From Turritopsis dohrnii (Eukaryota; Cnidaria; Hydrozoa; Anthoathecata; Oceaniidae), in the NCBI GenBank assembly GCA_027922465.2, contig BQMF02000201.1, forward strand, positions 558,001-622,000: a stretch of 64,000 nt of DNA. The letters are read 5' to 3'. The notes beneath the pieces are model-generated. The model had not been told where the DNA came from and did not search any database. It worked only from the letters and a program-made list of their open reading frames with translations. The stretch's first letter is position 1, and each line of letters begins with the position of its first letter. This document shows, piece after piece, positions 1 to 11,121 of the stretch. A program made the position numbers and the translations under genes.

Positions 1-400
1 TTTATAAACAACCTTTGTCTCTCTCTTCGCACCCATTCCACTCTACTTACTACAATCGACATACACCCACCTGCACGTCGGGAGGTCATGTCACTAGACT
101 TCAGCCAATAGATTCGCTGTATTTTTTGAGGAAAACAAACACTATGGCCAAACATCCCAATACATTTTTCTTCACCACTTTTCATTAAACATTTAGGTGA
201 GTGTGTTCTGTTTTCCCTCCTGGTTACCTCCATGTTGGCCAAGAGAGTGTCAACGGATAAAGGATTTCCCCTTTATAGGTACCCACAATGCATTAACTGA
301 TTTCGAATCTGTTAACTTGTGTATGGAAGTTTTGTCAGATCAAATAAGAGTCGTTTCTGCGAAGGGTTCCATAAGAATTTTGTCCGTTTTCGTAAGACTC

Positions 401-533
401 CCAGTGTGCAAATTTGTTGAAACCACTGCGACAGAGTGCTTTTTTATAAAATTATACACATTCAATAAAGTACTCTTCGTCGCAGTGACTTTTTAAGCAA
501 TTTTAAGCAATTTAAGCAATTTTGCCCACTAGG
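401..533. repeat. Hairpin MITE, abundant family (copy 1)
   Basis: Left arm carries CCACTGCGACAGAGTGC and right arm CTCTTCGTCGCAGTGACTTT, an imperfect inverted repeat around an A/T-rich loop. The ends read CCAGTGTGCAAATT and TTTTGCCCACTAGG. The same core recurs about fifteen times in this window. Confidence 0.7.
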
Positions 534-1286
534 ACGTTTGAAAGTGGTTCACAAGTGTCAAGGTGAAGATGGCTTATACAATTTATTTTATTATCACGAC
601 TAATTCGAGATCGGCCCCTACTTGTCGGATTTTAACTTTTGCACGATCCTTGACGTGGCTCCTAAAAATAGACGCGATTCTTCTATATAAATTTTCTGTC
701 AACGTTTGCACTTTATAGTTCGTGTATACTTTGGGAATATTTTTTACACGGGGGTTAGAAAAAATAAACATAAAAACGTTTCTCTTTCGTTGTGGCATAA
801 TAAAACGGGTGTTTTATTGGAAATTCAAATTCAATAAATTAAATACATTCAGGAAACAGTTGAATTATCATTTTTTAATATTCGAAATATCAATAGCATA
901 ATATTGTCCAACACAGGTCTCCTGGCGCCGATCATGTTGTGGATGACGTCAGAACTATGTCAGTAATTAAAAGTTTCAAAGACACGTGCAATATATAATG
1001 TTTTGAAGATAACTTTTATTTAATTTCTGGAAATACGAATTTTTTCAATAATTTCCCGTCTGTATTGTTCGTAGACTCTATTTCTTTTGTTAATCAGTTC
1101 TCATTGCTGTAGAATTAAACATTTTAACTTCTCCTGTATGGTTTGAAAAAAAATCTACACGAAAAGACGTTCGTTCTAAAGAGTCTCCCTGATCTTACAA
1201 TAAATTTTTAAAACTGTTGGCAAATTTGTTGGTCTTGCTGTCTTGTTTTTGTTTATGTAAATTTTGGTTTTGGCTGGGTTAGAGTA

Positions 1287-1449
1287 TGTTCATGTGTCGA
1301 ATTGCAACCATTATATTTAAACGGTGAAAACACTTACAAATATGTTTGAACAAATGAGGCTAAGCCCGACCCTTACCCTCATTAACCCTGACACTTTTCA
1401 CAAGATTTACACCATGAAGTCTGATGGTTGCAATTTGTCACGCGAACCA
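1287..1449. repeat. Palindromic MITE, family B (copy 1)
   Basis: Ends are inverted repeats: GTTCATGTGTCGAATTGCAA on the left and TTGCAATTTGTCACGCGAAC on the right. A second copy in opposite orientation lies at 52617-52782, including the same internal CCCGACCCTTACCCTCA core. No coding capacity. Confidence 0.7.
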
Positions 1450-2293
1450 TAGGGTTAGGTGAATGTAGGTATTTGTATCAGAAACTAAGGCTTTGAGTAT
1501 TTGTGAACGAAATGTCGCTGAGAACAAACTAGACAATTAGCTAAAAGAACAACTGTGCAAAATTTCTCAGCATAGATTAGTGTCACTTTCAGAGGTCGAT
1601 ATTCTTCACTGACTAGTATTTTCCATAAACTAGTTTCTTGTAAAAAAAAAGGAAAGAAAAAGTGTACATGAAACATCGCAAATTTTTGCATTTCACTTTT
1701 TTTTTCATGTCATACAAAACGTAGATTTGTCGTGTCCACTGATGACGTCTGCCTCTCATTAACTCAACAAAATGAACAGGTCCGGTGTATTTCGAAGTGG
1801 TGCCATTCTACATGCATGATTTCTTCAAAGTTTGACACTCTGTTTGAAAATGACGTCATTGATCTTTTCGATTAACCCGTATTAAAATGAAAGACACTGA
1901 TGAAGGGAAAGCCCCCTTTTTTGTTTGCTTTCTTGTTGTTGATTTATTCACGCTAATCTTATTTTTAGCATCAAATCCTCGCCGTGTATTGTTTGTGTAT
2001 ATGTATTGTTTATGCTCTCTTACCTGTTGACACGTTTTATGACAGTTCGTGAACTTTTCGCTAAATATCAACATTCCTTTTGTTTTGTAGTTTTAATTTT
2101 CGCCTTGACGTAAAACACACGAGGAGGGAGATATGTTTTATATCACATTGTTTCTTCGAACGTATAAGTTTCCAAGAATAATACCTCATTGTTACCGCGA
2201 TCGAGTTCTGTATTGTTTTTATTTGTAAAACAAAATATCGTTAAAAAATAACAGCCCCTTTCTTCTATTTATGAAGGTTTTTTTATATTTCAG

Positions 2294-3273
2294 GAAAAAA
2301 AGAAACAGACGACGAGCTAGATATAGAGCTCTTCGCAACACCGATCCTGATAGTGCAGATGACGAAATTTTGCTCATCCCCAAAGCTATGAAAGGTATAA
2401 AAATCCCGTTGAAATTTTCGAGCAACTCATTTGTTTGTGTTTTATGATTTTGTTATTTTGCATTCTCTCAAACTTGACAAAACTCGACATGTTTGTTATG
2501 AACTTGTCGTCAACTATGGTGGAACTGTGTTCCTATGACGTCACAAAGCGGATGTTGTCCGTTAGACATTTTTGGCTGAATATTTTTTTGTTGTTGTATG
2601 CATTTCAAAAATTGTCACCTTCTACTAGATATTTATTTTGTTTCTTTGTGTCTTCTCTCTCTTTTTTTTTTATCGTTTTAAGCCGGTTAGATGAGAAGTT
2701 CTTATAACGCTTTTCTGTAATCTGTTAACTCGCCCGGGACAAACGTAACTTTCTTTTCAATTACTTTTTGCACTGAGATTAGAATTCTCGTGAGATCAAT
2801 GAATAAATTTATTTACGTGAGATCAAAGAATTATCTTTAACACCCCCTGACTGTCAAGAATTACGGGGGAAACTCTTTAAAGATGTTTTTAAACGATTTG
2901 AATAAAATTCACTATTATGAATATTTGCAATAATGTATTATTGAAATCGATTTACACCTTTTATCGTTTGCATGTTTTTTGACCGATGGAAACCCCGTGA
3001 ATTTTTGTTCCACATGCTGGCCATCACAACATGAACAAGAAGGCCGTATGTGCGTGGTCTAACGTCTTAAATTATTTTATTATTATAGAGAAATTTACTG
3101 CAAACAGCTTAACTTTTACCGAATCAGACGAGGATTCAGAAGAAGAAACGACAGTTTTCGACAAAAAGCGAGTGGCCAATGGTCAAACACGATTAAACGA
3201 ATCCAGTAACGGGCATGCACGATTGAACGGGTCTGCTAATGGAAAACTGAAGTACAGAGATCATGCAATGTGA
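2294..3273 (+). CDS. C-terminal exons of a KIAA0319-like membrane receptor (partial)
   Basis: Two exons join in phase. Exon 2294-2394 follows a TTTATATTTCAG acceptor and ends at AAAG/GTATAA; exon 3089-3273 follows TTATTATTATAG and ends at TGA. Together they encode about 95 residues of a cytoplasmic tail. A basic stop-transfer-like start (KKRNRRRARYRAL) is followed by an acidic stretch (LTFTESDEDSEEETTVFDKK) and a Gly/Asn/Arg-rich end. The order basic segment, then SES/SDED acidic cluster, then TxF and an NG-rich tail resembles the cytoplasmic tail of KIAA0319/KIAA0319L-type PKD-domain receptors; that resemblance is from memory of the family and not from a search. Extracellular and membrane exons are not seen and would lie upstream. 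Exon structure is more certain than the family name. Confidence 0.45.
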
Positions 3274-4171
3274 AACAACAAATCAATGAATCTTGCGATA
3301 TCGAACAGATATGATAAACACACAGCCATAAATGTTGGGTGGGAAATAGGATTCTCAGGACGATCTGCACTCTCATTTTCAACGTAGATTATAAAATTGT
3401 AAATAATATTTGTTTTTGTATTGAAAATTTCTACATGAATTCTGATGGTCAGTCGCCACATCAACTTCCGTATGTAGGTCGTTTCTCGATAAGGAACGTA
3501 ATGGAAGATAAAGAATGACGGTTATCTGTCGGGACATTTTTCAATATCTTGTAGTTTAACGAGATTATGATCTGGTATGTTGAAAAACGCTAACGTGAAC
3601 CTCTTGACACGCTCAGGGTTTTTCTGAAGAAGCCAACTTTTAGTGAGAGAAGCAGTTTCTGATTTATTTCTGCGAAACATCAAGTTATCATTTCACATTA
3701 TTTTAGTAAGCTTCGTTCACTAAAGGGGGTTTCTTGTAACCGGATTCTTATTTTAAACGTCCTATTTATTTATGCGTGGATTTGTGTTGACTTGTTAATT
3801 TCACTGCAGCACTAATAACACATTGATTTTTTTTTCTATAATACACTTCTGAAAGATGTATGTTTATACTCAAGTGACTAGCAGTTAAACAATTATCAAG
3901 ACATTATCAACTTTTTTGCTTCTGTTGTCGATCAATTTACCGTTTTTTGCCGCCGGGGTTGCTTGTTTCTTCTGTTTGGAAGCGATTTCAACCCAGTTCT
4001 ATTATGATATTGAAAATCAAAAATAGACATCTTGTCGGGTAGATTTTGTTTCTTAATTTTGACTTCTTGGAATAACCTGTCATTCAAATCTAAACGGAAT
4101 ATATAACGTCATTCTAAAAGTGTCTCTCCTCCAACTATTCCTGCAAGACATGAGACGTAAATGTAACTTAC
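3274..4171. other. Intergenic or 3' UTR stretch
   Basis: No coding region is recognised. It contains the 3' side of the receptor-tail gene and possibly introns of the minus-strand membrane-protein exon that follows. Confidence 0.4.
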
Positions 4172-4609
4172 TTTTATCGAGTGATTGCCTACTCGGTGTG
4201 AATAGACGTCCCATTCTGAGTAAATTTATTGCTTGATAGCTGGGTAAGTATAAGGTTCTGGGTGTAAGTAACATCAAGATAACGAATGGTATACATGATG
4301 TAACGTCTAGCCAGAGTCCAAATATATTCCGACAGGCTATCAAAACAGCTTCGATATTCCTATTTACTGCTATTACTTGGACTGTCTGAAAAAATCTGAT
4401 AAACATACTCATGGTTGCATCGAATATAACAAATATGTCGATGTATGAAACCAAAATCATCAAGTAGATGTTATCATCTGCTTTCATCCATGTGACGACA
4501 GAAATAGCTAAGACGACTAAAACGCCGTATAGTATATCCCAATTACATCCGAATAATTCTCGAAAGTATGCAGGCAGAAGAAGACCATCTTTGTGCACCG
4601 GTTTGTTGA
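4172..4609 (-). CDS. Internal exon of a multi-pass membrane protein, possibly ion-channel-like (partial)
   Basis: On the minus strand an acceptor (TTTGCAG, AG at 4611-4610) opens a 438-bp frame that closes with a consensus donor GTAAGT at 4171-4166. About 146 residues are encoded, with three or four hydrophobic segments: ILYGVLVVLAISVVTW, YLMILVSYIDIFVIFDA, and LWLDVTSCIPFVILMLL followed by INLLRMGRLF. Acidic residues inside or beside the helices, then an Arg-bearing segment, recall S1-S4 of cyclic-nucleotide-gated or other voltage-sensor-type channels. No pore or nucleotide-binding domain is seen, so this assignment is weak. An ATG at 4619 lies just before the acceptor, so a start there is possible but less likely. 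No partner exons were identified. It lies between two plus-strand genes. Confidence 0.35.
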
Positions 4610-5620
4610 CTGCAAACATTTTCCAAAACTTTTGAAATTGAAATTTTCATTGGGTGTTTTCAAACATTCGAAATGTTTTCGAACTTTCGTTTGGAACGCT
4701 TTGTTTTGTTTTTAATTCATAATCATATCGAGGAAAACATTTCAGCTTATCGCGCACGTAGCATGAAAGTTTTTTTTTCAGAAGTTAAAAGTGGAGATTT
4801 TCATAATGTTTTTCTCCTATATCTAATCTCAAATATATTATGTTACTTGATACACGAAACACGACGGAATTCGTCTGTTCAATTGTTAAGGCACTTAAAT
4901 ATCAGCCACAAATTGTAAATTTCAAAGCTACTTTACATTATAACAATAGGCTTTTTTGTAATTCTTCAAAGACTTTTTACATTTGTCTTGTAAATAGAAT
5001 CTGAAAAAATGAATGTTTTCCCTGGATATTCATAACAAAGAGAACACGTTGAATTGAAACTTTTCATTTCCAACGCGTTCACATTTGACGACGTGACTGC
5101 CTAAGCAACTTTTTTAATCAAAGAAACCATTCTCTGCATGATCAGGTTTTTGAAAAGCAAAGATCATCGACCTTCCTTCCATATTTAACCCTGTGTCGTT
5201 AAACTTAGTCACGAAGTTTTTAATAACCGAAGGCTTAGATTTGAAAGTTCAAGAAAATTCTGTATACATGTGTTCTTTTCCAGAAATTTCTTTAAAAAAA
5301 TATTCCACGTGTAAATTTCTTGTGCAGCAAAATTTTCAAATCTATCATTGAACCCCCGTCGATTTTTTTAATAAAAATTGTATGATGTAAGAATTTCAGA
5401 GGAAAACCATAACAAATTGCTTTGTGTATTTTCATTGGTTTAATGTTTTCATAAAAACGAGACATGATTGGTTCAATACACAATAGTATTAGAACCCAGC
5501 TGATTTTCAGATTTATAAAAAAAAAATTTCGATCAAAACAAACTGCACTTCGAAGAACAACTGGCAAGATACAGAGCTGAGATACAATTACCATACTCAT
5601 TTACGTCGACTTAATTAAAA
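4610..5620. other. Intergenic stretch
   Basis: No supported exon, RNA or repeat family member is seen. An in-frame stop (TAA 5612-5614) directly precedes the start codon of the next gene, and no AG acceptor lies between them. Confidence 0.4.
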
Positions 5621-6423
5621 ATGACAAAGGTATTTTTGATATCAGCCATAGTTGGTGACTCTAAAGCATCTTCAGAACAAGTAAACGTGATATTGCGACA
5701 TTTGGCTGGAAGGGGTAACGATGTCACCCTGTTTGGTAAGTTAGGGTTTTTTCTTTGCAAAATAGGATTTTTTTTACATTATAAATGTAATTAGATATCC
5801 AAGTAGTTTTTTCTCGTAGAAGTCAGCCACGCTGAAACTAAACCTCCTTTAATTCTAACTTTGGTTGTTTAAATTTAAATTTTGCTGGGAAACCCCTTTT
5901 CTATTTTATCTCCAATGTCCCCTCTTAAAACCCATTGCATTGCTTTGATCCACTATTTCCATGTCATTTGTTTTGGTTTTTTTGGGTTTTTTATTATAAT
6001 TGACTTGTTCCACTTTTAGATATATCACACATGAACTGTGAGTGGCCATGCACATATGAAGATCATATTAAAGAACAAATGGATTTGTTGAACGTTATCG
6101 AACTAGTGGAAGATGCAGATGCGGTTGTTCTTTGCACCAATGAATACTGTTTATGTCTAACGCAACTGGTACAAAGTTTACTTTCCTTAACTAATAACAA
6201 AAAATTATCGAATAAACTAAAAAGATCTAGTAACGTGTGGAATCATAATGGTGTGTGCTGTACAATACTTGGAGGCACTGTCAAAAAATCAAAAGTTGCC
6301 AAAGAATTGTGGGAAGTGTTTCAAGAACCAGATCTGGATTTGACCGATTTATTCCCATACGGAAGTCCGAAACTGTACAGTGTTGATTATACAAAGGAGA
6401 CTCCACAACCAACCGTGGTTTAA
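5621..6423 (+). CDS. Small SEFIR-domain protein (IL-17-receptor-type signalling domain)
   Basis: Exon 5621-5735 starts with ATG and ends at GTTTG/GTAAGT. Exon 6020-6423 follows CCACTTTTAG and ends at TAA; the join restores an Asp codon and keeps phase, giving 172 residues. The chain opens with beta-strand-like KVFLISAIVGDSK, followed by a helix (VNVILRHLAGRGNDVTLFD), a conserved W (CEWPC), a helix (HIKEQMDLLNVIELVEDADA), and the strand VVLCTNEYC. This is the SEFIR/TIR-like order found in IL-17 receptors and CIKS/Act1, which transmit signals by homotypic SEFIR contacts. There is no signal peptide or membrane segment, and the upstream in-frame stop supports the ATG. It is therefore predicted to be a free-standing cytosolic adaptor. 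An alternative is the final exons of a longer receptor with another promoter. Confidence 0.5.
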
Positions 6424-8122
6424 CTTGGAAATCTGACGTTTACGAGTGTGATCTATCAAAATGCGATCGTATCTTTATGACTAAAAGTTTCGAAAGGACA
6501 TCAGGCAAAAAAAAGTTTTGACTGCACAACCTAAAAAAGATCGCATTCTTGTAAGAGAAACCTACAGTATACTTAAAAATTATCAGGAAACAGATATTTC
6601 CAGTTTCGTGAGGAGTGGCGTCTCAAGCACTTTGATCATAAAAAAAAAACATACAAAAAATGATATTGCAATATACGAGTTGGTACTTTCTTTCATTTTT
6701 GTAAATGCACATAATATTTTATTCTGATTCTGCGCCTACAGAGCACGCAGATTAAATAACAGCTCTGTCCTTCTGAAAGTTTTCGAAAATCGAGTCTTTC
6801 CGTGATAGCCCTGGGATTGTTATGTCCATCCATTCGTAGCTGAGTTTTATTTCTTGTATATATATATCAAAGGATCCCCTCTCACGCTTATAAATATATA
6901 TTATAAATATATTTTTAAATATCGTACATGGTATATTTTTTATAGTTTATTAGATTAATTTATCTCTAATTGATGTAGAGTTTGTTGGGTTGCGAAATAA
7001 GGTAAAAAAAAAAAAACGTTTTAAAAGTTTTTAGAAAAAATAGGGAGAATTTCTCAACCTTCTTTGTTTGTGTCTTGGACCACAATTTAAGTGAATAGAT
7101 GAAAAAATAGCACTCCCAAATCTTGAAAGTTATGTTTTTCTATTCAAAGTTCGATTGTCAGAGCCAGGGGCGGTTTCTACTAGTGTCTTTTTTAGTTGCG
7201 TTGTATTTAAATGTTTATAAATTAGTGCATAAAGATGAAAAACAGATGTAAATGCTATGTATATATATTATCGTGTTTCTTAAGTCCTTTTTGAGTTTAA
7301 TGTTTTAAAAACTTCAAAAAAAAGCAAAACATTTTTTTAATTGATTAAAAAAAAAGATGTTATGTAGAAAAAAGATGAGAAAAAAAAAAGTCAACTAACA
7401 ACCAAATTATCTGTAGTTTTTCATGACAATAATCCCCCTGCTGGTTTTCAAGATTGCATCATCCAATCGTAAGAGAGCTGCTGTTTTGCTGGCGTAGAGA
7501 AAATTCGATTTGTGTATCATGCATTTTTATAAAAGTTCAGAATAATTTCACTGGGGAAAGCGTTAATGTTGAGAATACGTTGAAGTTTTGGCAAAAAGAT
7601 CAATAGTTGCTCAAGATTTTGACAGCCATTACATTTGAATGTCTGTTAATTACGCAGCTTGAATCTTACACGCATCTGTATGATTGTCCGAAGATGTCCA
7701 ATTACGTCAGGAATAGCCAAAACGCACTGATGTGGTGTTAGCTCATCTGAACCTTCGTTACCAGACCTTGTTGTTGCTTTTTTTCAAAATTAGAAAAATT
7801 ACGACAATTTCCGCACGGTGTGTATGTGATGTGTTCTTGTAGAAATTTCAAAACTAGTTCACTTGCGGTGACCCATGGTTACGCATGCGAGATATCATGT
7901 CTGAATTAGCTTACTCATATTTCAGCATTTCAACACCTGAGAAATCTAACACCAACGTCTTTTCCACACTTAAACACAAAGAAACACAAGGCTGGGCTTC
8001 ACACATGTTTCGAAATCATTGTCTGTATGGAAAATTAATGTTTTAAAACTTTTGTTTTGATTCACGACCAGAATTGTTGGGAACGGTTTTTATTGCAAAA
8101 ACTACTACAGTGCGATAAATCT

Positions 8123-8225
8123 TCAAAAAGACACTGCGACGAAGTGCATTTTCATGAAATGGTGTGGAGATCTAAAAGCTTTTCTATAGAAAAATACTCC
8201 CCCGCAGAAGTTTTTCAATAAATTC
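8123..8225. repeat. Hairpin MITE, abundant family (copy 2)
   Basis: Contains AGACACTGCGACGAAGTGCA and an opposing TTTCTATAGAAAAATACTCC, CCCGCAGAAGTTTTTCAATA arm. Diverged. Confidence 0.55.
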
Positions 8226-8532
8226 ATCGTGCGTGAAAGTTTCTCACCAGCGAACTTTTCAAGCAACACACTTTTTTTAAGCAACAAAGCTTTGACGTGT
8301 ATTCCTTTGTTTTATCTCATTACATTCAACAGACTCGCGATCAAATATTTACAGCACTTTCACGCTTTTAGCTTGAATTCATACAAATAGGTTTTAAAAT
8401 TAGTTTGAATTCATCTTATGTTGGTTTCATCGAAACCTTCATATGAACACGTCAAGACATTTTTTTATGGCCTGCGCGATCTCTTATATTTTTCGACAGT
8501 TGATGACAACAAACAGAAGAGCGAGCAAATTC

Positions 8533-8627
8533 GTCAACAAATCACTTCGAAGGAGTGCATTTCTATATAAATCTACAAACTATTTCAGTAATAATGCTCT
8601 TCGTCGTAGTGGCTTTTTGTAGATTGT
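8533..8627. repeat. Hairpin MITE, abundant family (copy 3)
   Basis: Reads CACTTCGAAGGAGTGCATTT, then CTATATAAAT, then AATGCTCTTCGTCGTAGTGG. Inverted arms face each other across a short loop. Confidence 0.6.
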
Positions 8628-9169
8628 GACGATCGAGCTTTGTTGTGAACACTAAATTCTTTGCAAAAAAAAACAAACAAACAAAAAAAAAACGTGAAAC
8701 ACCTGAAACCAGTTTTCTGTTTTTTATAAGAAACCAGTCTATTACAAACTTAGACACTTGAGTAACTGGTCCAGGAATGCTACATACATTATGAGAAAGT
8801 TTAAGCTCATTGTTGTTAAAACATGTGTAGTTGACTTTCTACCAGCGCCCTCAATTATTCCAATATTCTTCAAAATCAACAGCGAACCCAGGGTTTCTTT
8901 GTTAATATATCGAAAACCTTGAGACTTTGTGTCCGAATGTGACTTCAAAGCAACACGAGGCATAACCTGACTTTTATTCTCGCTGAAGTCAATGGTCAAT
9001 TTCGTGAACTGTCGTGAATCATTTCCGGCGGTATCATGAGGGAAAAGGAAAATATATGATAAATCGGATTGATGTGTATCTCATAATGCAGAATCGGAAA
9101 ATCGGTTCTAACAGGTTATTACATTTTCCTCTAGTGTCATTTACTTAAGGTTAATAAGAACATCTAAAT

Positions 9170-9330
9170 GCTGGTTTCCACTTTAATCGCTACGGTCGCA
9201 CGACTGATCGAACAGCTTTTTGATTCGCTTAGTAGTTGATTTGAACTATCAGGCGAATGAGATTGCGTCGGCCAATCAAAAATCAGATCGCTCGTTCGTG
9301 GGACCAAGGTGAACGAAGTGGAAATCGGCC
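9170..9330. repeat. Short TIR element (MITE)
   Basis: Left end GCTGGTTTCCACTT and right end AAGTGGAAATCGGCC are inverted repeats. The interior has further inverted CGATC/CGATCG motifs. Related in style to the 32714-33056 element (GGCCGACCTCCACTT). No coding capacity. Confidence 0.5.
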
Positions 9331-10360
9331 TTAAGGAGCTAAAACATTTTCGAGAATGGTTTTAAAAAACACGATCATAAAAAACTCTAATATAGAGCTC
9401 CCAAATTTCAAAAACCTTCACAAGGCTATTTGGACCGTGTTAAATCATGAACTATAGAGTTTCTTTCAGGTCTCCACCGTATGGGACAACATACGCCAGT
9501 CAGATACGCGATACGTCATAACAAGCATTAATGGAGGAGGGTGATTGCGCTCCTTGACACGCGTCCGTTAAAAAACAGACCTCGTCAATACTTCGACGTC
9601 CGTCTTTGTCGTACACTGTGTACGGATTTCTTGATAATTTCTACAATTCGATTCGAATGTGTAAACAAAGCCTTTGGTAAATAACCTCGCAGTGTGGATG
9701 TACCTTTAACTTTTCCTCCCAGTGTTTTCATAAACAATTCTTGTGATTTCAACCACACCTATACAAAGAATGTCAAACTTACAGAACGTAGGACAGAGTA
9801 CAGTGATGGACACACGGTCACCAAGGAAACTCCCTAGTTACCCTTGCGGATTTGCAATCATTATTCTTTGGTCAAACACAGAAATACACCTACGAAGTTC
9901 TGTTTAAATGGCGCGTTAATGTTTAGTTGTCTAATTTAGCCTCGTTTCTATGTATTTTATTGTTTTTCTAATGTCATGTTTTCTTTTTAATTTTACTTTA
10001 GTTCCCATTCCCCTTCAATAATTTGAAGTAATTAAGAGTTTGAGAGAGAGGCGGAACTTAATGGCTAGGCCATATCATGGTGTTTAATCAGAAATTCGGT
10101 TTATTGTAAACCAAACTAAATTCAAGTTTCATATAATCGAAATCAAACGTCACAATGTACTTCCAGTCCAAGAACGCACGAGTTTGTTAAAGCACCAGTT
10201 ACACTTCACCATTAACTATTAAGTAAAAATTGCTCAATTCACCTGGGATTGATCTTTAGACATTTTTTTCGAATACAGTTCCGTCCATATCACCGACACA
10301 GACATGTCCGATGGGAGAGGTCGTATTTTCTGAAGCATTCTAAACAAAAAACAAAATATA

Positions 10361-10477
10361 GTCAACTCGCAAGAGACCAAATTTGTTCGAGATAAAGTAA
10401 AAATAGCTGAGCGAGTACACAAATGACCGAGCTTTTTGTTCGAGATAGAAAGTAGTCGAGAAATAGAGTCAACTGTA
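10361..10477. repeat. Pogo/Tigger-like terminus
   Basis: Ends with AGAGTCAACTGTA, whose complement CAGTTGACTCT is the typical start of pogo/Tigger TIRs and matches the end of the Tigger relic at 40930. It has subterminal GTTCGAGATA repeats. No transposase is present here. Confidence 0.4.
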
Positions 10478-10557
10478 CATGGAAACTATACATCTGAGCT
10501 TGTGTAATATCCTGAAACAGCACAAGCATCAGCTTAAAAGAAAGATCACCATCGTTA

Positions 10558-10640
10558 GTTAGCCTGGCTCCCATTGAGCTACATAGTTAGCCTGGCTCCC
10601 ACCGTGAAACTACAATGCTTAGCCTGGTTCCCACTGTGCT
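10558..10640 (+). repeat. Three tandem units with TTAGCCTGGCTCCCA core
   Basis: The core TTAGCCTGGCTCCCA occurs at 10558 and 10587 and as TTAGCCTGGTTCCCA at 10619, spaced about 30 bp. Confidence 0.6.
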
Positions 10641-10762
10641 GTTTGAACTATTATCACTTTCTTCTCTACTCAATAATTACGTCACATACTGGTAGCATTC
10701 ATCCCGGTCTTCATCGCACAGTGTGACCTAAGCTTAAGGGGTCGTCCTTGTTTTATTAGAAA

Positions 10763-11121
10763 CTTAGGTTATCGCACTGTCAATATCAAATACACACAGA
10801 GTGTGAGTTATCGCACTGTCAATATCAAACACACACAGAGTGTGAGTTATCGCACTGTCAATATCAAACACACACAGAGTGTGAGTTATCACACTGTCAA
10901 TATCAAACACACACAGAGTGTGAGTTATCACACTGTCAATATCAAACACACACAGAGTGTGAGTTATCGCACTGTCAATATCAAACACACACAGAGTGTG
11001 AGTTATCACACTGTCAATATCAAATACACACAGAGTGTGAGTTATCACACTGTCAATATCAAACACACACAGAGTGTGAGTTATCGCACTGTCAATATCA
11101 AACACACACAGAGTGTGAGTG
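10763..11121 (+). repeat. 39-bp minisatellite, about nine copies
   Basis: The unit GAGTTATCGCACTGTCAATA plus TCAAACACACACAGAGTGT repeats with only C/T changes (TCGCAC or TCACAC, AAACAC or AAATAC). As the unit is 13 codons long and lacks stops, it stays open on both strands. Those frames are judged to be artefacts of the repeat. Confidence 0.9.

Larger units (their letters stand above)
1..2293. other. Non-coding stretch upstream of the receptor-tail exons
   Basis: No coding exon is recognisable on either strand; short open frames here show no family signature. It holds one copy of the abundant hairpin MITE (401-533) and one 163-bp palindromic MITE (1287-1449). Because the exon at 2294 begins in mid-codon, this stretch probably includes intron sequence of that gene, with earlier exons lying here or before the window. 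Confidence 0.5.
6424..9169. other. Gene-free stretch with two hairpin MITEs
   Basis: Very A/T-rich, with poly-A and TATATA runs near 6860-6930 and 7000-7400. No exon with a family signature was found. Copies of the abundant hairpin MITE lie at 8123-8225 and 8533-8627. Confidence 0.45.
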
